64,000 bases of DNA from Selenomonas sp. (lineage in GTDB: Bacteria; Bacillota; Negativicutes; Selenomonadales; Selenomonadaceae): the NCBI GenBank assembly GCA_022482925.1, contig JAKVOG010000006.1, forward strand, positions 1-64,000. The letters are read 5' to 3'. Positions 1 to 9,801 of the stretch are shown here, piece after piece. The position numbers were made by a program, and so were the translations under genes. The notes below the pieces were generated by a model. It saw only the letters and a list, made by a program, of their open reading frames with translations. It did not search any database and was not told the origin of the DNA. How positions within the stretch are numbered: the stretch's first letter is position 1; the number at the start of each line of letters is the position of its first letter.

Positions 1-311
1 TCATCCTGTTCCACAAGCTGCTTGATCTTGTCCGCCAGCCGTCTGGATACGCGCTCATCTGCATCTATGAAATAGATCCATTCGTTGACGCGCTTGTTGG
101 ATGGCGAAGGTCTGCTGCCCGCCCCAGTTACCGTCCAACGCATGCTGGACGACTTTTGCGCCAAGGCTCCCGGCTTATCGCCGTCAGTCTCATCCGTGCT
201 GAAGTCATCAATCACAATAATCTCATCCGCAAATTGGATGCTTTTTATACAGTCCGCAATATTCTTCGCTTCATTTTTGGTCAGTATCAATACCGCAATC
301 TGCGCTCCCAT
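1..311 (-). CDS. Family 2 glycosyltransferase, LPS core (partial, frameshifted)
   Basis: The N-terminal part of a GT-A fold glycosyltransferase of the WaaE/KdtX-like LPS core group; the gene runs off the left edge. The ATG at 309-311 opens MGAQIAVLILTKNEAKNIAD, the usual family start, followed by IIVIDDFSTDET and, later, the DXD-like stretch YFIDADER. The segment between these (about 90-190) reads correctly only in another frame, where AGSLGAKVVQHALDGNWGGQ is found. That means two compensating frameshifts, most likely sequencing indels. It lies just downstream of another glycosyltransferase on the same strand, so a role in core or heptose-region assembly at the cytoplasmic face of the inner membrane is inferred. 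The acceptor is unknown. Confidence 0.8.
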   Translation of the reverse strand, partial: MGAQIAVLILTKNEAKNIADCIKSIQFADEIIVIDDFSTDETDGDKPGALAQKSSSMRWTVTGAGSRPSPSNKRVNEWIYFIDADERVSRRLADKIKQLVEQD

Positions 312-325
312 ACAGCCCTCTTTCC

Positions 326-1472
326 TCAGGCTTTCTCCTGAATGATCTTCTCAATACGGCGGGCAAAGGCTTCCGGTGCGTATTCCCGGCCTGCTTTTGC
401 CAATTCATCTGCGTAGACCGATGCTCTCTCATCATAATGATTAATGAAGTCCTCAAGTGTCGACCGCAGTGCGTTCAGGTCACCACTTTTGAACAGCTCA
501 CCGATATGGAACTGTTCGAACACCTCGGGGTTCATATCGTCACTGGCTATGACCGGTTTCTGGAAGCCAATCGCTGTGAACAGCATTCCGCCCCAATGAT
601 AGCGATAACGTGCCGCGGAATAGGGCAGCAGCAGAACGTCGATATCGGCCAGGGCTTTCTGCCACTCAGGCCCCGATCAGACCCTTATGCAGGAACGTCA
701 TATTCGTGTGATCCTTATATTTGCGGATGATCCGCTCAAAGTCCTCGGCATCCTCAGGGTGCATCGTTGCGCCCTGTACCCGGAGCAGTACCTTGCGGGT
801 ATAATGCCCGTTCACAAAGACCTCGAGGAAGTCTTCAAGCCGTTTTTCCCGGCGGTATTGTCCGAAGAATCCGATCGTCAATACATCGTCGGCCTTCTTC
901 CGGATCACTGGCCGTTCGATATCCCTGGCCGTATACGTTGGTGGATAGATGGTCCGGATATTCTTCCGTTTCTCGCCAAAGATAGAATCGCAAAAGGTCA
1001 ATACGACAGGCCGTATATTCGGGCAGCTCTCGAGCTTCCCGGCTGCCTTGAGGAATTTTGGGGCCTCGCCCGGATTGATTCCATGCAGCACGAAGATGAT
1101 GGGGACCGGAGACTTACGCAGATCACTTTTGGCAATCGCACGCAGATACCGGTAGGTCGAGGTCGGCACGATAACGGCATCGAACGCGCCCGCACAGGCT
1201 GCCTGATACAGCTGACGATACCAGCTCATCCGGTGCAGCTCCCGTTTTGCCGTACGGACCAGCCGCCGCAGTCCACTGACCCCCGAATAAGACACGACCC
1301 TGCCATCAAGCTCATGAACGGGTACGTTATAGTCAAAGCTGAATCGGAATCCCTCAGGTACATAAAAGCAAACATCATGCCCCATATTCTGGAATTCTTC
1401 TACCAGAATCCGATCGAAATCCACCTCATGCCCGCCCGGGGTCATGATGTTTTCAAAGATTGCCAGCCGCAT
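326..1472 (-). CDS. Family 4 type glycosyltransferase (one frameshift)
   Basis: About 380 residues once a frameshift near 665-670 is bridged. The first 265 residues start MRLAIFENIMTPGGHEVDFD. After the Rossmann linker they carry LTIGFFGQYRREKRLEDFLE, typical of the C-terminal donor-binding half of GT-B enzymes. The remaining C-terminal part continues in another frame through a Gly/Phe-rich segment and ends RRIEKIIQEKA. It starts 130 bp downstream of gmhB, after a terminator, so it probably has its own promoter and is co-transcribed with the following GT2 gene. Sugar donor and acceptor cannot be read from the sequence; LPS core or O-chain assembly is inferred from context. Confidence 0.75.
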
Positions 1473-1584
1473 AATAACTCTCCCCGCTTTGCTCTTTTGA
1501 GTCTGTCCTTCACGTTAATTCCTAAATCCCTATTTTACCGTATCCCATGTCTTTTATCAAATTTTTCCCGATCACCCTCACATA

Positions 1585-1617
1585 AGCAAAAAGCTCCAGC
1601 CTTAACGGATGGAGCTC
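1585..1617 (-). terminator. Rho-independent terminator of the heptose operon
   Basis: On the minus strand AGCTCCA, an 11-nt loop and TGGAGCT are followed by TTTTTGC. The hairpin overlaps the last codons of gmhB, so it ends the long heptose operon and separates it from the two glycosyltransferases downstream. Confidence 0.65.
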
Positions 1618-2102
1618 CTGATTGCCTGCAGCAGGCTGCCGCCCTGATAGCGGATTCCCCTGATACGGGCGTTAGCCGCGCACTGCATATCGGTGTCAGT
1701 GTCACCGACAAAGTACGATTGCTGCTTATCAATATCATATTTGGCACAGGCATCATTGATGAGCTGCGGACCTGGCTTGCGGCAGGTGCAGACTTTGGTA
1801 TATTCCGCTACCGTGCCGTTCGGATGATGCGGGCAGTAGTAGAGTGCATCGAGATGCGCTCCAATCGCAGCCAGATCCTCATTCATCCAGTCATAGACGA
1901 GTCGGATATCGGACTCTGGGTAGTAGCCACGGGCCACGCCGCTCTGGTTGGTCACGAGAATGGCCAGATAGCCCTGGTCATTGACGTATTTGATAGCCTC
2001 TTTTGCCCCGGAGATCCATTCAAAATCCTCTGGACGATGCAGATAATGGACATCTACATTGAGCGTGCCATCACGGTCAAAGAAGACTGCCTTATTCGCC
2101 AT
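1602..2102 (-). CDS. gmhB: D-glycero-D-manno-heptose 1,7-bisphosphate 7-phosphatase
   Basis: A HAD-IIIA phosphatase of 166 residues that removes the C7 phosphate in ADP-heptose synthesis. Motif I is FFDRDGTLNVD, with the nucleophile and acid/base aspartates. VTNQSGVARGYY is the usual motif II region, and CTCRKPGP belongs to the zinc loop with CPHHP. YFVGDTDTDMQCA is motif III/IV. I chose the ATG at 2100-2102 (MANKAVFFDRDG) because it starts at the family position; a longer upstream frame only adds unrelated residues. It overlaps the end of hldD by 11 bp, which suggests translational coupling. GmhA is not present in this window. Confidence 0.93.
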   Translation of the reverse strand: MANKAVFFDRDGTLNVDVHYLHRPEDFEWISGAKEAIKYVNDQGYLAILVTNQSGVARGYYPESDIRLVYDWMNEDLAAIGAHLDALYYCPHHPNGTVAEYTKVCTCRKPGPQLINDACAKYDIDKQQSYFVGDTDTDMQCAANARIRGIRYQGGSLLQAIRSSIR

Positions 2103-3063
2103 ACTCAAAGTAACCGCCGTTGTCGAGGAAGTCAACATATTCCTTTACAGCTTCCTTCATATCATGGAAGCCTTCATCATAGCCGGCGGCCAGCAGATTC
2201 GTTGAGTCAGCTTCGGTGAAGTTCTGGTACTTGCCCTTGAGGACTTCCGGGAACTCGCGATATTCGATGGAGCCGGTGCCCAATGCATCGATGACAGCCT
2301 GACCGACTTCATTGTAGCTGTGCGATTTGCCGGTGCCGCAATTATAGATGCCACTCGGAGCCTGATTCTCCCAGAACCAGAGGTTCACGTTGACAACATC
2401 CTTGACATAGACGAAATCACGGCGCTGCTCGCCATCTTTATAGCCATCAATGCCCTTGAAGAGACGGACCTTGTTTGTTTCTTTGAGCTGATTGTAGAGC
2501 TGATAGAAGATGGAGGCCATCTTGCCTTTATGATGCTCCTGCGGACCATAGACGTTGAAGTATTTGAGGCCGACGATCTGGCTGTGCGCCTCCGGCAGGA
2601 CCTGGCGTACATAGCGATCAAAGGCCAGTTTGCTGAATGCGTATGGGTTCAGGGCATCTTCGCATTCGTCCCCTTCGCGGAAACCGTGCTTGCCGCTGCC
2701 ATAGGTCGAGGCCGACGATGCATACATGAATGGGATACGGTGCTGCATGCAGAAGTGCAGCAGGGATTTCGAATACTCGTAGTTGACACGCATCATGAAG
2801 TTGACGTCATACTCCATGGTGTCAGAGCAGGCACCCTCATGGAATACGGCATCGATATCGGTCCCGTCGAAATCATCGTTCTCGATGCTCTGCAGGAAGT
2901 CATCCTTATGCTGATAGTCGATGAACTGCAGCCCGCGCAGGTTCTTATAGTTCTGCCCGTCTTTCAGATCATCCACGATCAGGATATCCGTACGCCCACG
3001 GCGATTGAGTTCCTTGACAATATTGCTGCCGATGAAGCCGGCGCCACCTGTTACGATAATCAT
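2092..3063 (-). CDS. hldD: ADP-L-glycero-D-manno-heptose 6-epimerase
   Basis: A short-chain dehydrogenase/reductase epimerase of 323 residues, the usual size, that converts ADP-D-glycero- to ADP-L-glycero-manno-heptose. The NADP-binding GGAGFIGSN is at the extreme N terminus, YASSASTYG carries the catalytic Ser/Thr region, and NPYAFSKLAFD carries the YxxxK pair. The heptose-specific stretch FNVYGPQEHHKGKMASIFYQ is also present. It sits between a PfkB heptose kinase (upstream) and gmhB (downstream, overlapping), a classical heptose operon order. The start ATG at 3061-3063 is preceded by GGGGAG. Confidence 0.95.
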   Translation of the reverse strand: MIIVTGGAGFIGSNIVKELNRRGRTDILIVDDLKDGQNYKNLRGLQFIDYQHKDDFLQSIENDDFDGTDIDAVFHEGACSDTMEYDVNFMMRVNYEYSKSLLHFCMQHRIPFMYASSASTYGSGKHGFREGDECEDALNPYAFSKLAFDRYVRQVLPEAHSQIVGLKYFNVYGPQEHHKGKMASIFYQLYNQLKETNKVRLFKGIDGYKDGEQRRDFVYVKDVVNVNLWFWENQAPSGIYNCGTGKSHSYNEVGQAVIDALGTGSIEYREFPEVLKGKYQNFTEADSTNLLAAGYDEGFHDMKEAVKEYVDFLDNGGYFEYGE

Positions 3064-3081
3064 GATAAATATCTCCCCTCG

Positions 3082-4059
3082 TTATTTCAAAGCAGCCAGC
3101 AGTTCTTCTTTGCTGACAGCATACGTACCCAATTTCGCTACGACCACACTGGCCGCCAGATTCGCCATATAGGCACTGTCGGCAGGACTGAGTCCGCCTG
3201 CCAGCCCCATAGCAAATACCGCGATGACGGTATCCCCGGCTCCGGATACATCAAAGACTTCCTGAGCCTTGGTTGGAATGTGTGTGACCTCGGTATCCGT
3301 TACCAGCGATAGGCCGTTCTCGGAACGGGTCGCGAGCATGTGCCCCAGCTGGAAACGCTGCATTGCATAGCGGGCAGCGGTCTCAACCGCGCCATCCCGA
3401 TTCTTGATAGGCTCAGGCAGGATGGCATTCAGTTCCTTGAGGTTTGGCGTGATGTAGTCAACCTGCGCATACTTCTCCCAATTCGTTCCTTTCGGATCGA
3501 CGATGACCGGCACATGGTAATCATGACAGAGCCGGATGATCTGCTGGCATGTTTCCTCCGTGCAGGCGCCCTTGCCATAGTCGGAGATGATCACGGCATC
3601 GAGATGCTCCCCGAGCTTCATTTCCACATAGCCACGCAGCCGTTCGGCAAAAGGTCCCGTGACGGGATCTGCTTCTTCAAAGTCGAGACGCAGCATCTGC
3701 TGATGTCCACCGATGACCCGCAGCTTGGTGGTTGTCGGACGATCGGTATGGATGAGTCCCTTGTACTCGATGCCACGGGCCGTGAATTTATCGAGCAGGC
3801 TCTGGCAATGGAAATCATCGCCAACGAACCCGGCAATGCTGGTTGCACAGCCCAGGAGCGCCAGGTTGTGTGATACATTGGCCGCGCCGCCCAGGGTCTC
3901 CTTCATGTCCGTCACATGTGTGACCGGCACCGGTGCCTCTGGCGAGATACGCGTGACTTCCCCATAGTAGTATTTGTCGAGCATGACATCGCCCACCACC
4001 AGGATCTTGCACTGGCGGGTGCTTTTTGCCACGAAATCATACAGGGCTTGCTTATCCAT
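3082..4059 (-). CDS. rfaE1: D-glycero-beta-D-manno-heptose 7-phosphate kinase (canonical copy)
   Basis: A PfkB/ribokinase-family kinase of 325 residues corresponding to the N-terminal domain of HldE. ILVVGDVMLDKYYYGEV, ISPEAPVPV and LGGAANVSHN are the substrate-lid signatures. VDPKGTNW and ITPNLKELNAIL are typical RfaE1 segments, and DVSGAGDTVIA holds the catalytic Asp and anion hole. I chose the ATG at 4057-4059 because AGGAGG lies 5 bases upstream; the frame extends 15 codons further but without a ribosome site. A second, divergent kinase of the same family lies at 8775-9764, so which one phosphorylates heptose 7-phosphate is a real question. This copy fits the canonical family better. Confidence 0.9.
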   Translation of the reverse strand: MDKQALYDFVAKSTRQCKILVVGDVMLDKYYYGEVTRISPEAPVPVTHVTDMKETLGGAANVSHNLALLGCATSIAGFVGDDFHCQSLLDKFTARGIEYKGLIHTDRPTTTKLRVIGGHQQMLRLDFEEADPVTGPFAERLRGYVEMKLGEHLDAVIISDYGKGACTEETCQQIIRLCHDYHVPVIVDPKGTNWEKYAQVDYITPNLKELNAILPEPIKNRDGAVETAARYAMQRFQLGHMLATRSENGLSLVTDTEVTHIPTKAQEVFDVSGAGDTVIAVFAMGLAGGLSPADSAYMANLAASVVVAKLGTYAVSKEELLAALK

Positions 4060-4082
4060 CTTTTCCTCCTTACAGCTTGATC

Positions 4083-5249
4083 TTACAGCTCGATGACCCG
4101 GCACTGATAGGCGCCATAGTGTTCCGGCAGTTTGCAGGCCGGCTCGCCATGATACTCTGTCAGCAGTTCATCCACATATTTCATGACCACGTCGACCGTG
4201 ATCTTCTTCATACAGGCCATATTGTCCGCTCCCTGCCGTGGGCATTCATGGATACCGCAGGGATGGCAGGGCTCCGATGTCTGGACGAGCACATCCTTGG
4301 CATCGTAGGGATAGAATCCCGTTACCGGCGAGGAGCCGAACATCGTGACAATCGGGATGTTCATGGCTACGCCCACATGCATCGGGCCGGAATCGGTCGT
4401 CAGGAACAGGCAGCAGCGCTTCAGGAGTCCCGCCAGGACGGCCAGGCTGACTTTCCCTGTAAAGATATGCAGCTTCCGGCTGTCCTTCTGCTGCATCTGG
4501 CCGATGCAGGACTGCACGATCTCAAGATCCATCGGGCCGCCAAAGAACGCAATATGATAGCCACGCGCGATAAGCTGGTCTGCACACTGCGCGAAGTAGC
4601 TGTCGATCCAGCGCTTGGTTATCCAGCTGGCACCGATATTGAAGGCGATCACCTTATCCTCCGGCTGGAATTTCTCCGCCCAGATGCGGGACGCTTCCTG
4701 CTCCGCCTCTTGCGGCAGCCACATCTCGAGGCCTCCGTCATCAATCCGGTCAACTCCGACCGCTTCCCGGAGCACCTCCAAATGAGCATGGACCTGATGT
4801 TTCCAGCCCGGTACGTATTGATGCGGTGGCAGCATATGGAAGGGTCCCCGACCGATATGATGCGCCACCGACGGATTCTGCATGACCTTGTCAAAGAACA
4901 GCGAAAATCCCGGTTTGCTGTAGCCAACAATACGCTTCGCACCACTGAAGGCCGCTATTGCCGAAGCACGTTCATTACGATGCAGGTTGATGACCAGATC
5001 GAAGTGTTTCCGGCGCACGCCGAGGATGAATCGGAAGAAGCTCCCGAAATGATCATCCTTGCCTTTCTTGTCGATCAGCAGGCATTCATCAATATATTGA
5101 TTATGTTCCACCAGATCCCGCAGTTTCTTATCGGCCAGCAGGCTGATGCGGGCCTGCGGATAGTTGGTCCGCAGGGTCCGCAGTACCGGCGTGGCCAGCA
5201 TAAGGTCACCGATATGCATGAGATTGATGACGAGAATATTTTGATACAA
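4083..5249 (-). CDS. Glycosyltransferase family 9 heptosyltransferase
   Basis: About 388 residues. It transfers heptose from ADP-heptose to the LPS inner core at the cytoplasmic membrane. The N terminus ILVINLMHIGDLMLATPVLR is the GT9 signature, and TTDSGPMHVGVAMNIPIVTM is the ADP-binding C-terminal signature with the conserved DxGPMH. VIAFNIGASWITKRW is the hinge. The start is probably TTG at 5247-5249: GAGGAG lies 7 bases upstream and the preceding stop is only 2 bp away. A longer frame upstream has no ribosome site. It follows the LtaS-like gene closely in the heptose operon. Whether it acts as heptosyltransferase I, II or III cannot be decided. Confidence 0.88.
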   Translation of the reverse strand: MYQNILVINLMHIGDLMLATPVLRTLRTNYPQARISLLADKKLRDLVEHNQYIDECLLIDKKGKDDHFGSFFRFILGVRRKHFDLVINLHRNERASAIAAFSGAKRIVGYSKPGFSLFFDKVMQNPSVAHHIGRGPFHMLPPHQYVPGWKHQVHAHLEVLREAVGVDRIDDGGLEMWLPQEAEQEASRIWAEKFQPEDKVIAFNIGASWITKRWIDSYFAQCADQLIARGYHIAFFGGPMDLEIVQSCIGQMQQKDSRKLHIFTGKVSLAVLAGLLKRCCLFLTTDSGPMHVGVAMNIPIVTMFGSSPVTGFYPYDAKDVLVQTSEPCHPCGIHECPRQGADNMACMKKITVDVVMKYVDELLTEYHGEPACKLPEHYGAYQCRVIEL

Positions 5250-5251
5250 GG

Positions 5252-7241
5252 TTACTTCTCCTCTGTTCCTTTTTCGAGCATCCACCAGGATACCGTACGC
5301 ATCCTGGTCAGCAGGGCGTCAAGCTTCTCGCGCTCAGCCGTGCTGTCAGCGCCAGTAATGCCCGGAAGCATCTCCGTGTCGCTGCCTTCCACCCGGCCCA
5401 TGACCTTATCGGTCAGCCAGTAGTCACGGTTAAACGCAGCCGGAGCTGCCCCGATTGGCGGAGCAATCGCCTCATACTGGAAGCCGGCCGGAGCGATCAG
5501 ATTGATCAGCGTCGGCGTGATGCCGGTGTGTCCGCCGATTGCATCAGCCGGCAGGATATCTTTCGTGATGCCCTGTCCGTAAAGTACGAAAGGCACACTC
5601 TGGAACTCGAACATGGTCGGTTTTGGGCCCGGATTCGTGCGGACCGCATGATCACCAGTGATGACAAACAGGCTGTCCGGATATTTGTCCATCGTATCTT
5701 TGACGAACTGAGTCACGACTTTGTCCATATACCAGTAATGCCCAAGTTCCACGGCCAGAGTGTCCGGATCCTGCGCATCAGGGATCAGCTCCCGTACCAT
5801 CTGCCTGGCCTTCTCCAGGTCAAAGCCTTCGGCTGCCAGATCGATGTTGTACGGCGGATGATTCGAGGTCGTCATGATGAGATGGACCGTCGGCTGTTCA
5901 TCAGCCAGAGTGTCACCTAAAGCCGTAAACAAGTTCTTATCATTCGTGCCCCAGCTGTTGGTCTTCGGCGCATTGAAATCCGGATAGCCATAGAAATGAT
6001 CGAACCCCTGGGCCAGCGCCAGCCGCTGGATATTATCCCAGGACGGCGAGCCGCCATACCAGAAGTCCACCTGATATCCCAGCGCCTTAAACTGCGGCGC
6101 CATAGCAGTCGGATACACCGTCTTGAAGCTCTTCGGCTGATAGTTGGCACGGATATTGACCTCAGACAGTCCCGTGATCATGCCGGTAAGGGCAATCGAG
6201 GTAAAGTCGCCATTGGGCATGAAGGATCGGGTATAATAGGCATTCGGCTCTGCTGCCAGCCCCTTGATCCATCAGCCACATGAAGCCCGGCATATTGTTC
6301 AAGCATCGGCCACTGCGCCCAGGTTTCGCCCATGATGATGAAGATATGTTTCGGCTGGCGATCCTGGCGCCCGGTGCCGTCCGCATAAGTTCTGCCTGGA
6401 CCGATTCCGGTGTCATTTCACCAGCCGCCTGCTTGTCTACGCCATAGATATTGCCAGCGCGCATCATCTTCTCGGACTGGATGGCCCGATAGATGCCCTG
6501 AACATCATCCAGGATACATTCGTTGAGGAAATCATCCCCGGTCGTGCCGGCGTTCTCCCAGTTGATGCCGGTCGCATAATTGAAACCGCCGCCAAAACGG
6601 GCAAAGAACATAAAGGCGATGGTGAGCACTGCCAGGCCAATACCGGTCAGCAATTTACGCGGACCGGATATACCGACCGGCAAAGAGCAGGCTCCGCCCG
6701 CCAGAATCCGTCTGAGGATTGCCCAGCAGATGACCGTCAGCAGGATTGCCAGTGCCAGCCGCCAGGGCAGGCCATATTCCTGCACCATCGTGAAGAAAAG
6801 CGCCGTCTTGTCGTCGTGCGCCCCCTGCATAACCTGCAGGCCATAGGTCATGTGGAACTCTTCATAATAGGGAAAGCGGGCCTCAAACAGAACCGCGAGG
6901 ATAAACGACGCGATGGTGCCGATAGCAAGCCGGATCCGCCCCAGCTGCCAGTGCGGCTGGATAAGATTGGGCAATGTCGCCAGCAGGAAGGCCAGCAGCG
7001 TAAAACCGCCAGCCCCCTTCAATGACAGACGCAGCCCGGTCCAGTTGGCCTGCAGGATATCGCCCACCGACACGCCGCTTCCCATGAACCCCGACAGTTT
7101 CCACATAAAGAAGGCCCGATACGCACAGAGCAGTACGAGCAAAAACAGGAATAGCTTCAGGTCCTGCTGGATATTTTGGAAATAACGTTCCAGACGGTTC
7201 TCCGCAATCCAGCCAGTTGCCTGATATCGATTAATCCGCAT
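5252..7241 (-). CDS. LtaS/phosphoglycerol transferase-like membrane sulfatase-fold protein (frameshifted)
   Basis: A membrane-anchored alkaline-phosphatase-superfamily transferase. The N-terminal 240 residues hold about five hydrophobic segments, for example LKLFLFLLVLLCAYRAFFMW and LLTGIGLAVLTIAFMFFARF. The C-terminal domain contains PNGDFTSIALTGMITGL (nucleophile region), TTSNHPPYN and FVITGDHAVRTNPGP (metal-binding Asp-His). Between about 6240 and 6390 the reading frame changes at least twice; with the changes bridged, the segment reads like the usual HIFIIMGETW domain opening. Family members transfer glycerol phosphate or phosphoethanolamine to lipids or sugars. In this LPS cluster a decoration of core or lipid A is inferred. 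Confidence 0.8.
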
Positions 7242-7242
7242 C

Positions 7243-8260
7243 TTATATCAGTTCCTCAACTTTCGCCCTGACCTGTCCGACCGTGATATCTGCCAGACAG
7301 TCAAGCCCCTTCGGGCAGGCACGGTTCCAACAATATTTGCAGGAACGGTCTGCTTCAATGGCATTTTCCAGCTGACCATACGGGCCATTACGGTTCGCAT
7401 CGGTCGGCCCCATGACCATGATGGTCTTCGTGCCGACACCAGCTGACAGATGTACCGGACCGGTATCCCCACCAATGGTCAGCTGAGCATTCTGCAGGAC
7501 ATAAGGTCAGCTGCTTGAAATTCGTCCGCCCTACCAGATTGATTGGCGGGATCTCCGCCGCAGCGCAGATCTCTGCTGCCCGCTGTTCATCGACAGCTCC
7601 ACCGCCAACGATGACCGGAATCAACCGCTGGCTGTAGAGCCAGTCGCTGAGCTGTGCGAAGCACTCGGTCGGCCAGCGCTTATTCGGCCAGTTGGCGCCC
7701 ACAGCAAAGACCACATAGGGATTGCCCATATTGCCGCCTTCCTGGCTGAAGATGCGCCGGGTCAGATCCGCTTCGCGCTCCGGTACCTCCAGCGGGAACA
7801 CCACCTGATCCACACGGCACCCCAGCGCTCTGGCAACATCCAGATAACGCTCTACGATATGCCCATTCGCATGCGGACCGATGACCGGCCGCGAGATACG
7901 GTCGCTGAGCTCACGCATGTTGCACATGCCGAGCTTTACCGGTGCTTTGGCCAGCCGGGCTATCGCTGCCGATTTGAAGAGCCCCTGCAGATCCAGTACC
8001 GCATCATAGCTGCGCCGCTGAATCTGCCGCTTGAGCGGCCCATAATTCGACAAAAACCGCCAATGGACTTGAATTCCTTCTTATGGAAAGTGATGATCTC
8101 ATCCACATAGGGATTCATCGTCAGAAGATCATAAGCCTGGCGGCTCTACGACCCAGGTCAGATGCGCCTCCGGGAAAGTTTCCTTGATGGCATAGGACAC
8201 CGGCAGTGCATGGATGACATCGCCGATGGCACTGAGCTTGACTACGAGTATATTCTGCAT
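7243..8260 (-). CDS. Second glycosyltransferase family 9 heptosyltransferase, WaaC-like (frameshifted)
   Basis: About 339 codons with three frameshifts (near 8145, 8053 and 7500). The ATG at 8258-8260 opens MQNILVVKLSAIGDVIHALP, the heptosyltransferase I type start. The middle contains YDAVLDLQGLFKSAAIARLA and FAVGANWPNKRWPTECFAQL. After the last frameshift the C terminus gives the ADP-binding GGDTGPVHLSAGVGTKTIMV and a Cys-rich end, terminating at the TAA at 7243-7245. That stop is immediately upstream of the LtaS-like ATG (7241). Two different GT9 enzymes in the same operon suggest at least two heptose additions to the core. Confidence in the family is high; the exact linkage is inferred. 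Confidence 0.85.
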
Positions 8261-8296
8261 GGACAACGCCTCGAATCCCCTTTCTTATGGACTCTC

Positions 8297-8773
8297 TTAT
8301 CCTTTATCCGCCTGCTGCGAAATCTTATCGATGATATTCGTCGTCGAACGTCCGGCTACCATCTGGACGAATTCGACATGCCCGCCATAGCTTTGCACGA
8401 TGCTTGCCTCAGGCAGTGTGTCGAGCGTATAGTCGCCGCCTTTCACATAGACATCCGGCTTCACTTTGGCAATGAGCGTCTCAGCGGTCTGCTCGCCAAA
8501 GAGCACGACATAATCGACCGCCCGGAGAGCTCCAACGACCTTCGCACGGTCCTGTTCACTGTTGATTGGACGACTTGGGCCTTTATTTGCCCGCACGGAA
8601 GCATCGGTATTGAGCCCCAGCACCAGACAGTCACCAAAGGAGCGGGCTTTTTCCAGATAGGTCACATGCCCGGCATGCAGGATATCGAAGCAGCCATTCG
8701 TGAAAACGACTTTCTTGCCGCCTTTGCGCAGGACTTCACAGAATTTTTCTATGTCTTTCGTATCAATCAGCAT
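8297..8773 (-). CDS. rfaE2: D-glycero-beta-D-manno-heptose 1-phosphate adenylyltransferase
   Basis: A 158-residue nucleotidyltransferase equivalent to the C-terminal domain of HldE. It forms ADP-heptose from heptose 1-phosphate and ATP. VVFTNGCFDILHAGHVTYLE contains the HxGH motif, and KGGDYTLDTLPEA and the C-terminal VAGRSTTNIIDKI carry the family's second nucleotide-binding motif (STTNII). It is separated from the downstream GT9 gene by 37 bp and from the upstream kinase gene by 1 bp, so kinase and adenylyltransferase are separate proteins here rather than the fused HldE of enterobacteria. Confidence 0.94.
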   Translation of the reverse strand: MLIDTKDIEKFCEVLRKGGKKVVFTNGCFDILHAGHVTYLEKARSFGDCLVLGLNTDASVRANKGPSRPINSEQDRAKVVGALRAVDYVVLFGEQTAETLIAKVKPDVYVKGGDYTLDTLPEASIVQSYGGHVEFVQMVAGRSTTNIIDKISQQADKG

Positions 8774-8774
8774 A

Positions 8775-9764
8775 TTATTTCCTCACTGCCTGTCTGAGTT
8801 CTTCCGCACTGACCGTTGCTGTGCCCAGCTTGCGGACAGCAATGCCACTGGCGATATTGCTGAGTTCAGCCGCCTTGGCCGGTTCCACACCGGCAGCGAG
8901 CGCCAGGATAACCGTCGCGACACAGGTATCACCGGCACCAGACACATCAAATACCTCGCTCTTGTCCGATACGGGGATATTGTGGATGGAGCCATCCTTC
9001 TCGAGCAGCACCATGCCATCTTCGCCACGCGTTACCAGCACCCCATCAGCTGACAGTTCCTGCAGGAGCTCCTGACCAGCCTCGAAGATATCTTCCTCGG
9101 TCGGCAGTTCACGCCCCACAGCTGCGGCCAGCTCCGCATCATTCTGCTTGACATAACCAATATCCTTGAACTGATGGATCCCATACCGCGAATCCACCAT
9201 GCTCGGGATATTATGATGACGGCACCAGCTGATGAGCTGATGCTGGATCTTTGGCGTGATCGTACCGGAGCCATAGTCACTGATGACTACCCCCTGGACT
9301 TTCGGCAGCAGCTGCTTGATATACTGCATGATCTCCGCCTCGAAAGCCGGCGCCATCGGCTCCTTGCTTTCTTTATCGATGCGGACGATCTGCTGACTCA
9401 CGGTTGCCCGGCCGCCAGCTATCACACGGGTCTTGGATATCGTCGGCCGCTTCTCATCGCAAAAGAGCCCGGTCGTATGCGCACCATTCTTTTCCAGCGC
9501 CTGTTTGAGACCCTTGGCTGCACTGTCGAGTCCCAGCAGCCCGACCGCAAAGACGTTGCCGCCCAGTGTCGCTGCATTGTTCACGACATTGGCCGCACCA
9601 CCGGCTACCACTTTCTCGCCGGCCTGTTCGAGCACCAGCACCGGTGCCTCGCGGGAAATACGGGAGATACGGCCGTCCAGATAGATATCAGCGACCATAT
9701 CTCCGATAACGAGGATATTGCGTCCCTGTATCTCTTCAATGATGGGATCAAGCTCTTTTTTCAT
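8775..9764 (-). CDS. Second PfkB-family heptose kinase-like protein (divergent)
   Basis: A ribokinase-family protein of 329 residues, adjacent to rfaE2, the position normally held by rfaE1. ILVIGDMVADIYLDGRI, ISREAPVLVLE and AGGAANVVNNAATLGG match the RfaE1 pattern, and DVSGAGDTCVA is intact. However, the VDPKGT and ITPNLKE segments of the canonical enzyme are replaced by VDSRYG and VKQNDAE, and the substrate-side segment reads VSQQIVRID. I chose the ATG at 9762-9764 because GAAGGA precedes it; an upstream extension of 57 codons runs across the lptD-like gene boundary without a ribosome site. It may phosphorylate a different heptose phosphate or have a partly different role; this is inference. 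Confidence 0.82.
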   Translation of the reverse strand: MKKELDPIIEEIQGRNILVIGDMVADIYLDGRISRISREAPVLVLEQAGEKVVAGGAANVVNNAATLGGNVFAVGLLGLDSAAKGLKQALEKNGAHTTGLFCDEKRPTISKTRVIAGGRATVSQQIVRIDKESKEPMAPAFEAEIMQYIKQLLPKVQGVVISDYGSGTITPKIQHQLISWCRHHNIPSMVDSRYGIHQFKDIGYVKQNDAELAAAVGRELPTEEDIFEAGQELLQELSADGVLVTRGEDGMVLLEKDGSIHNIPVSDKSEVFDVSGAGDTCVATVILALAAGVEPAKAAELSNIASGIAVRKLGTATVSAEELRQAVRK

Positions 9765-9801
9765 GTTATGTTCCTTCTTCCGTCTGTATGCCTTCAGGAG
9801 A

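Noticed and set aside
687..2219. A 510-codon open frame on the plus strand
   Set aside because: It lies opposite the GT4 gene and gmhB and has no domain or ribosome site.
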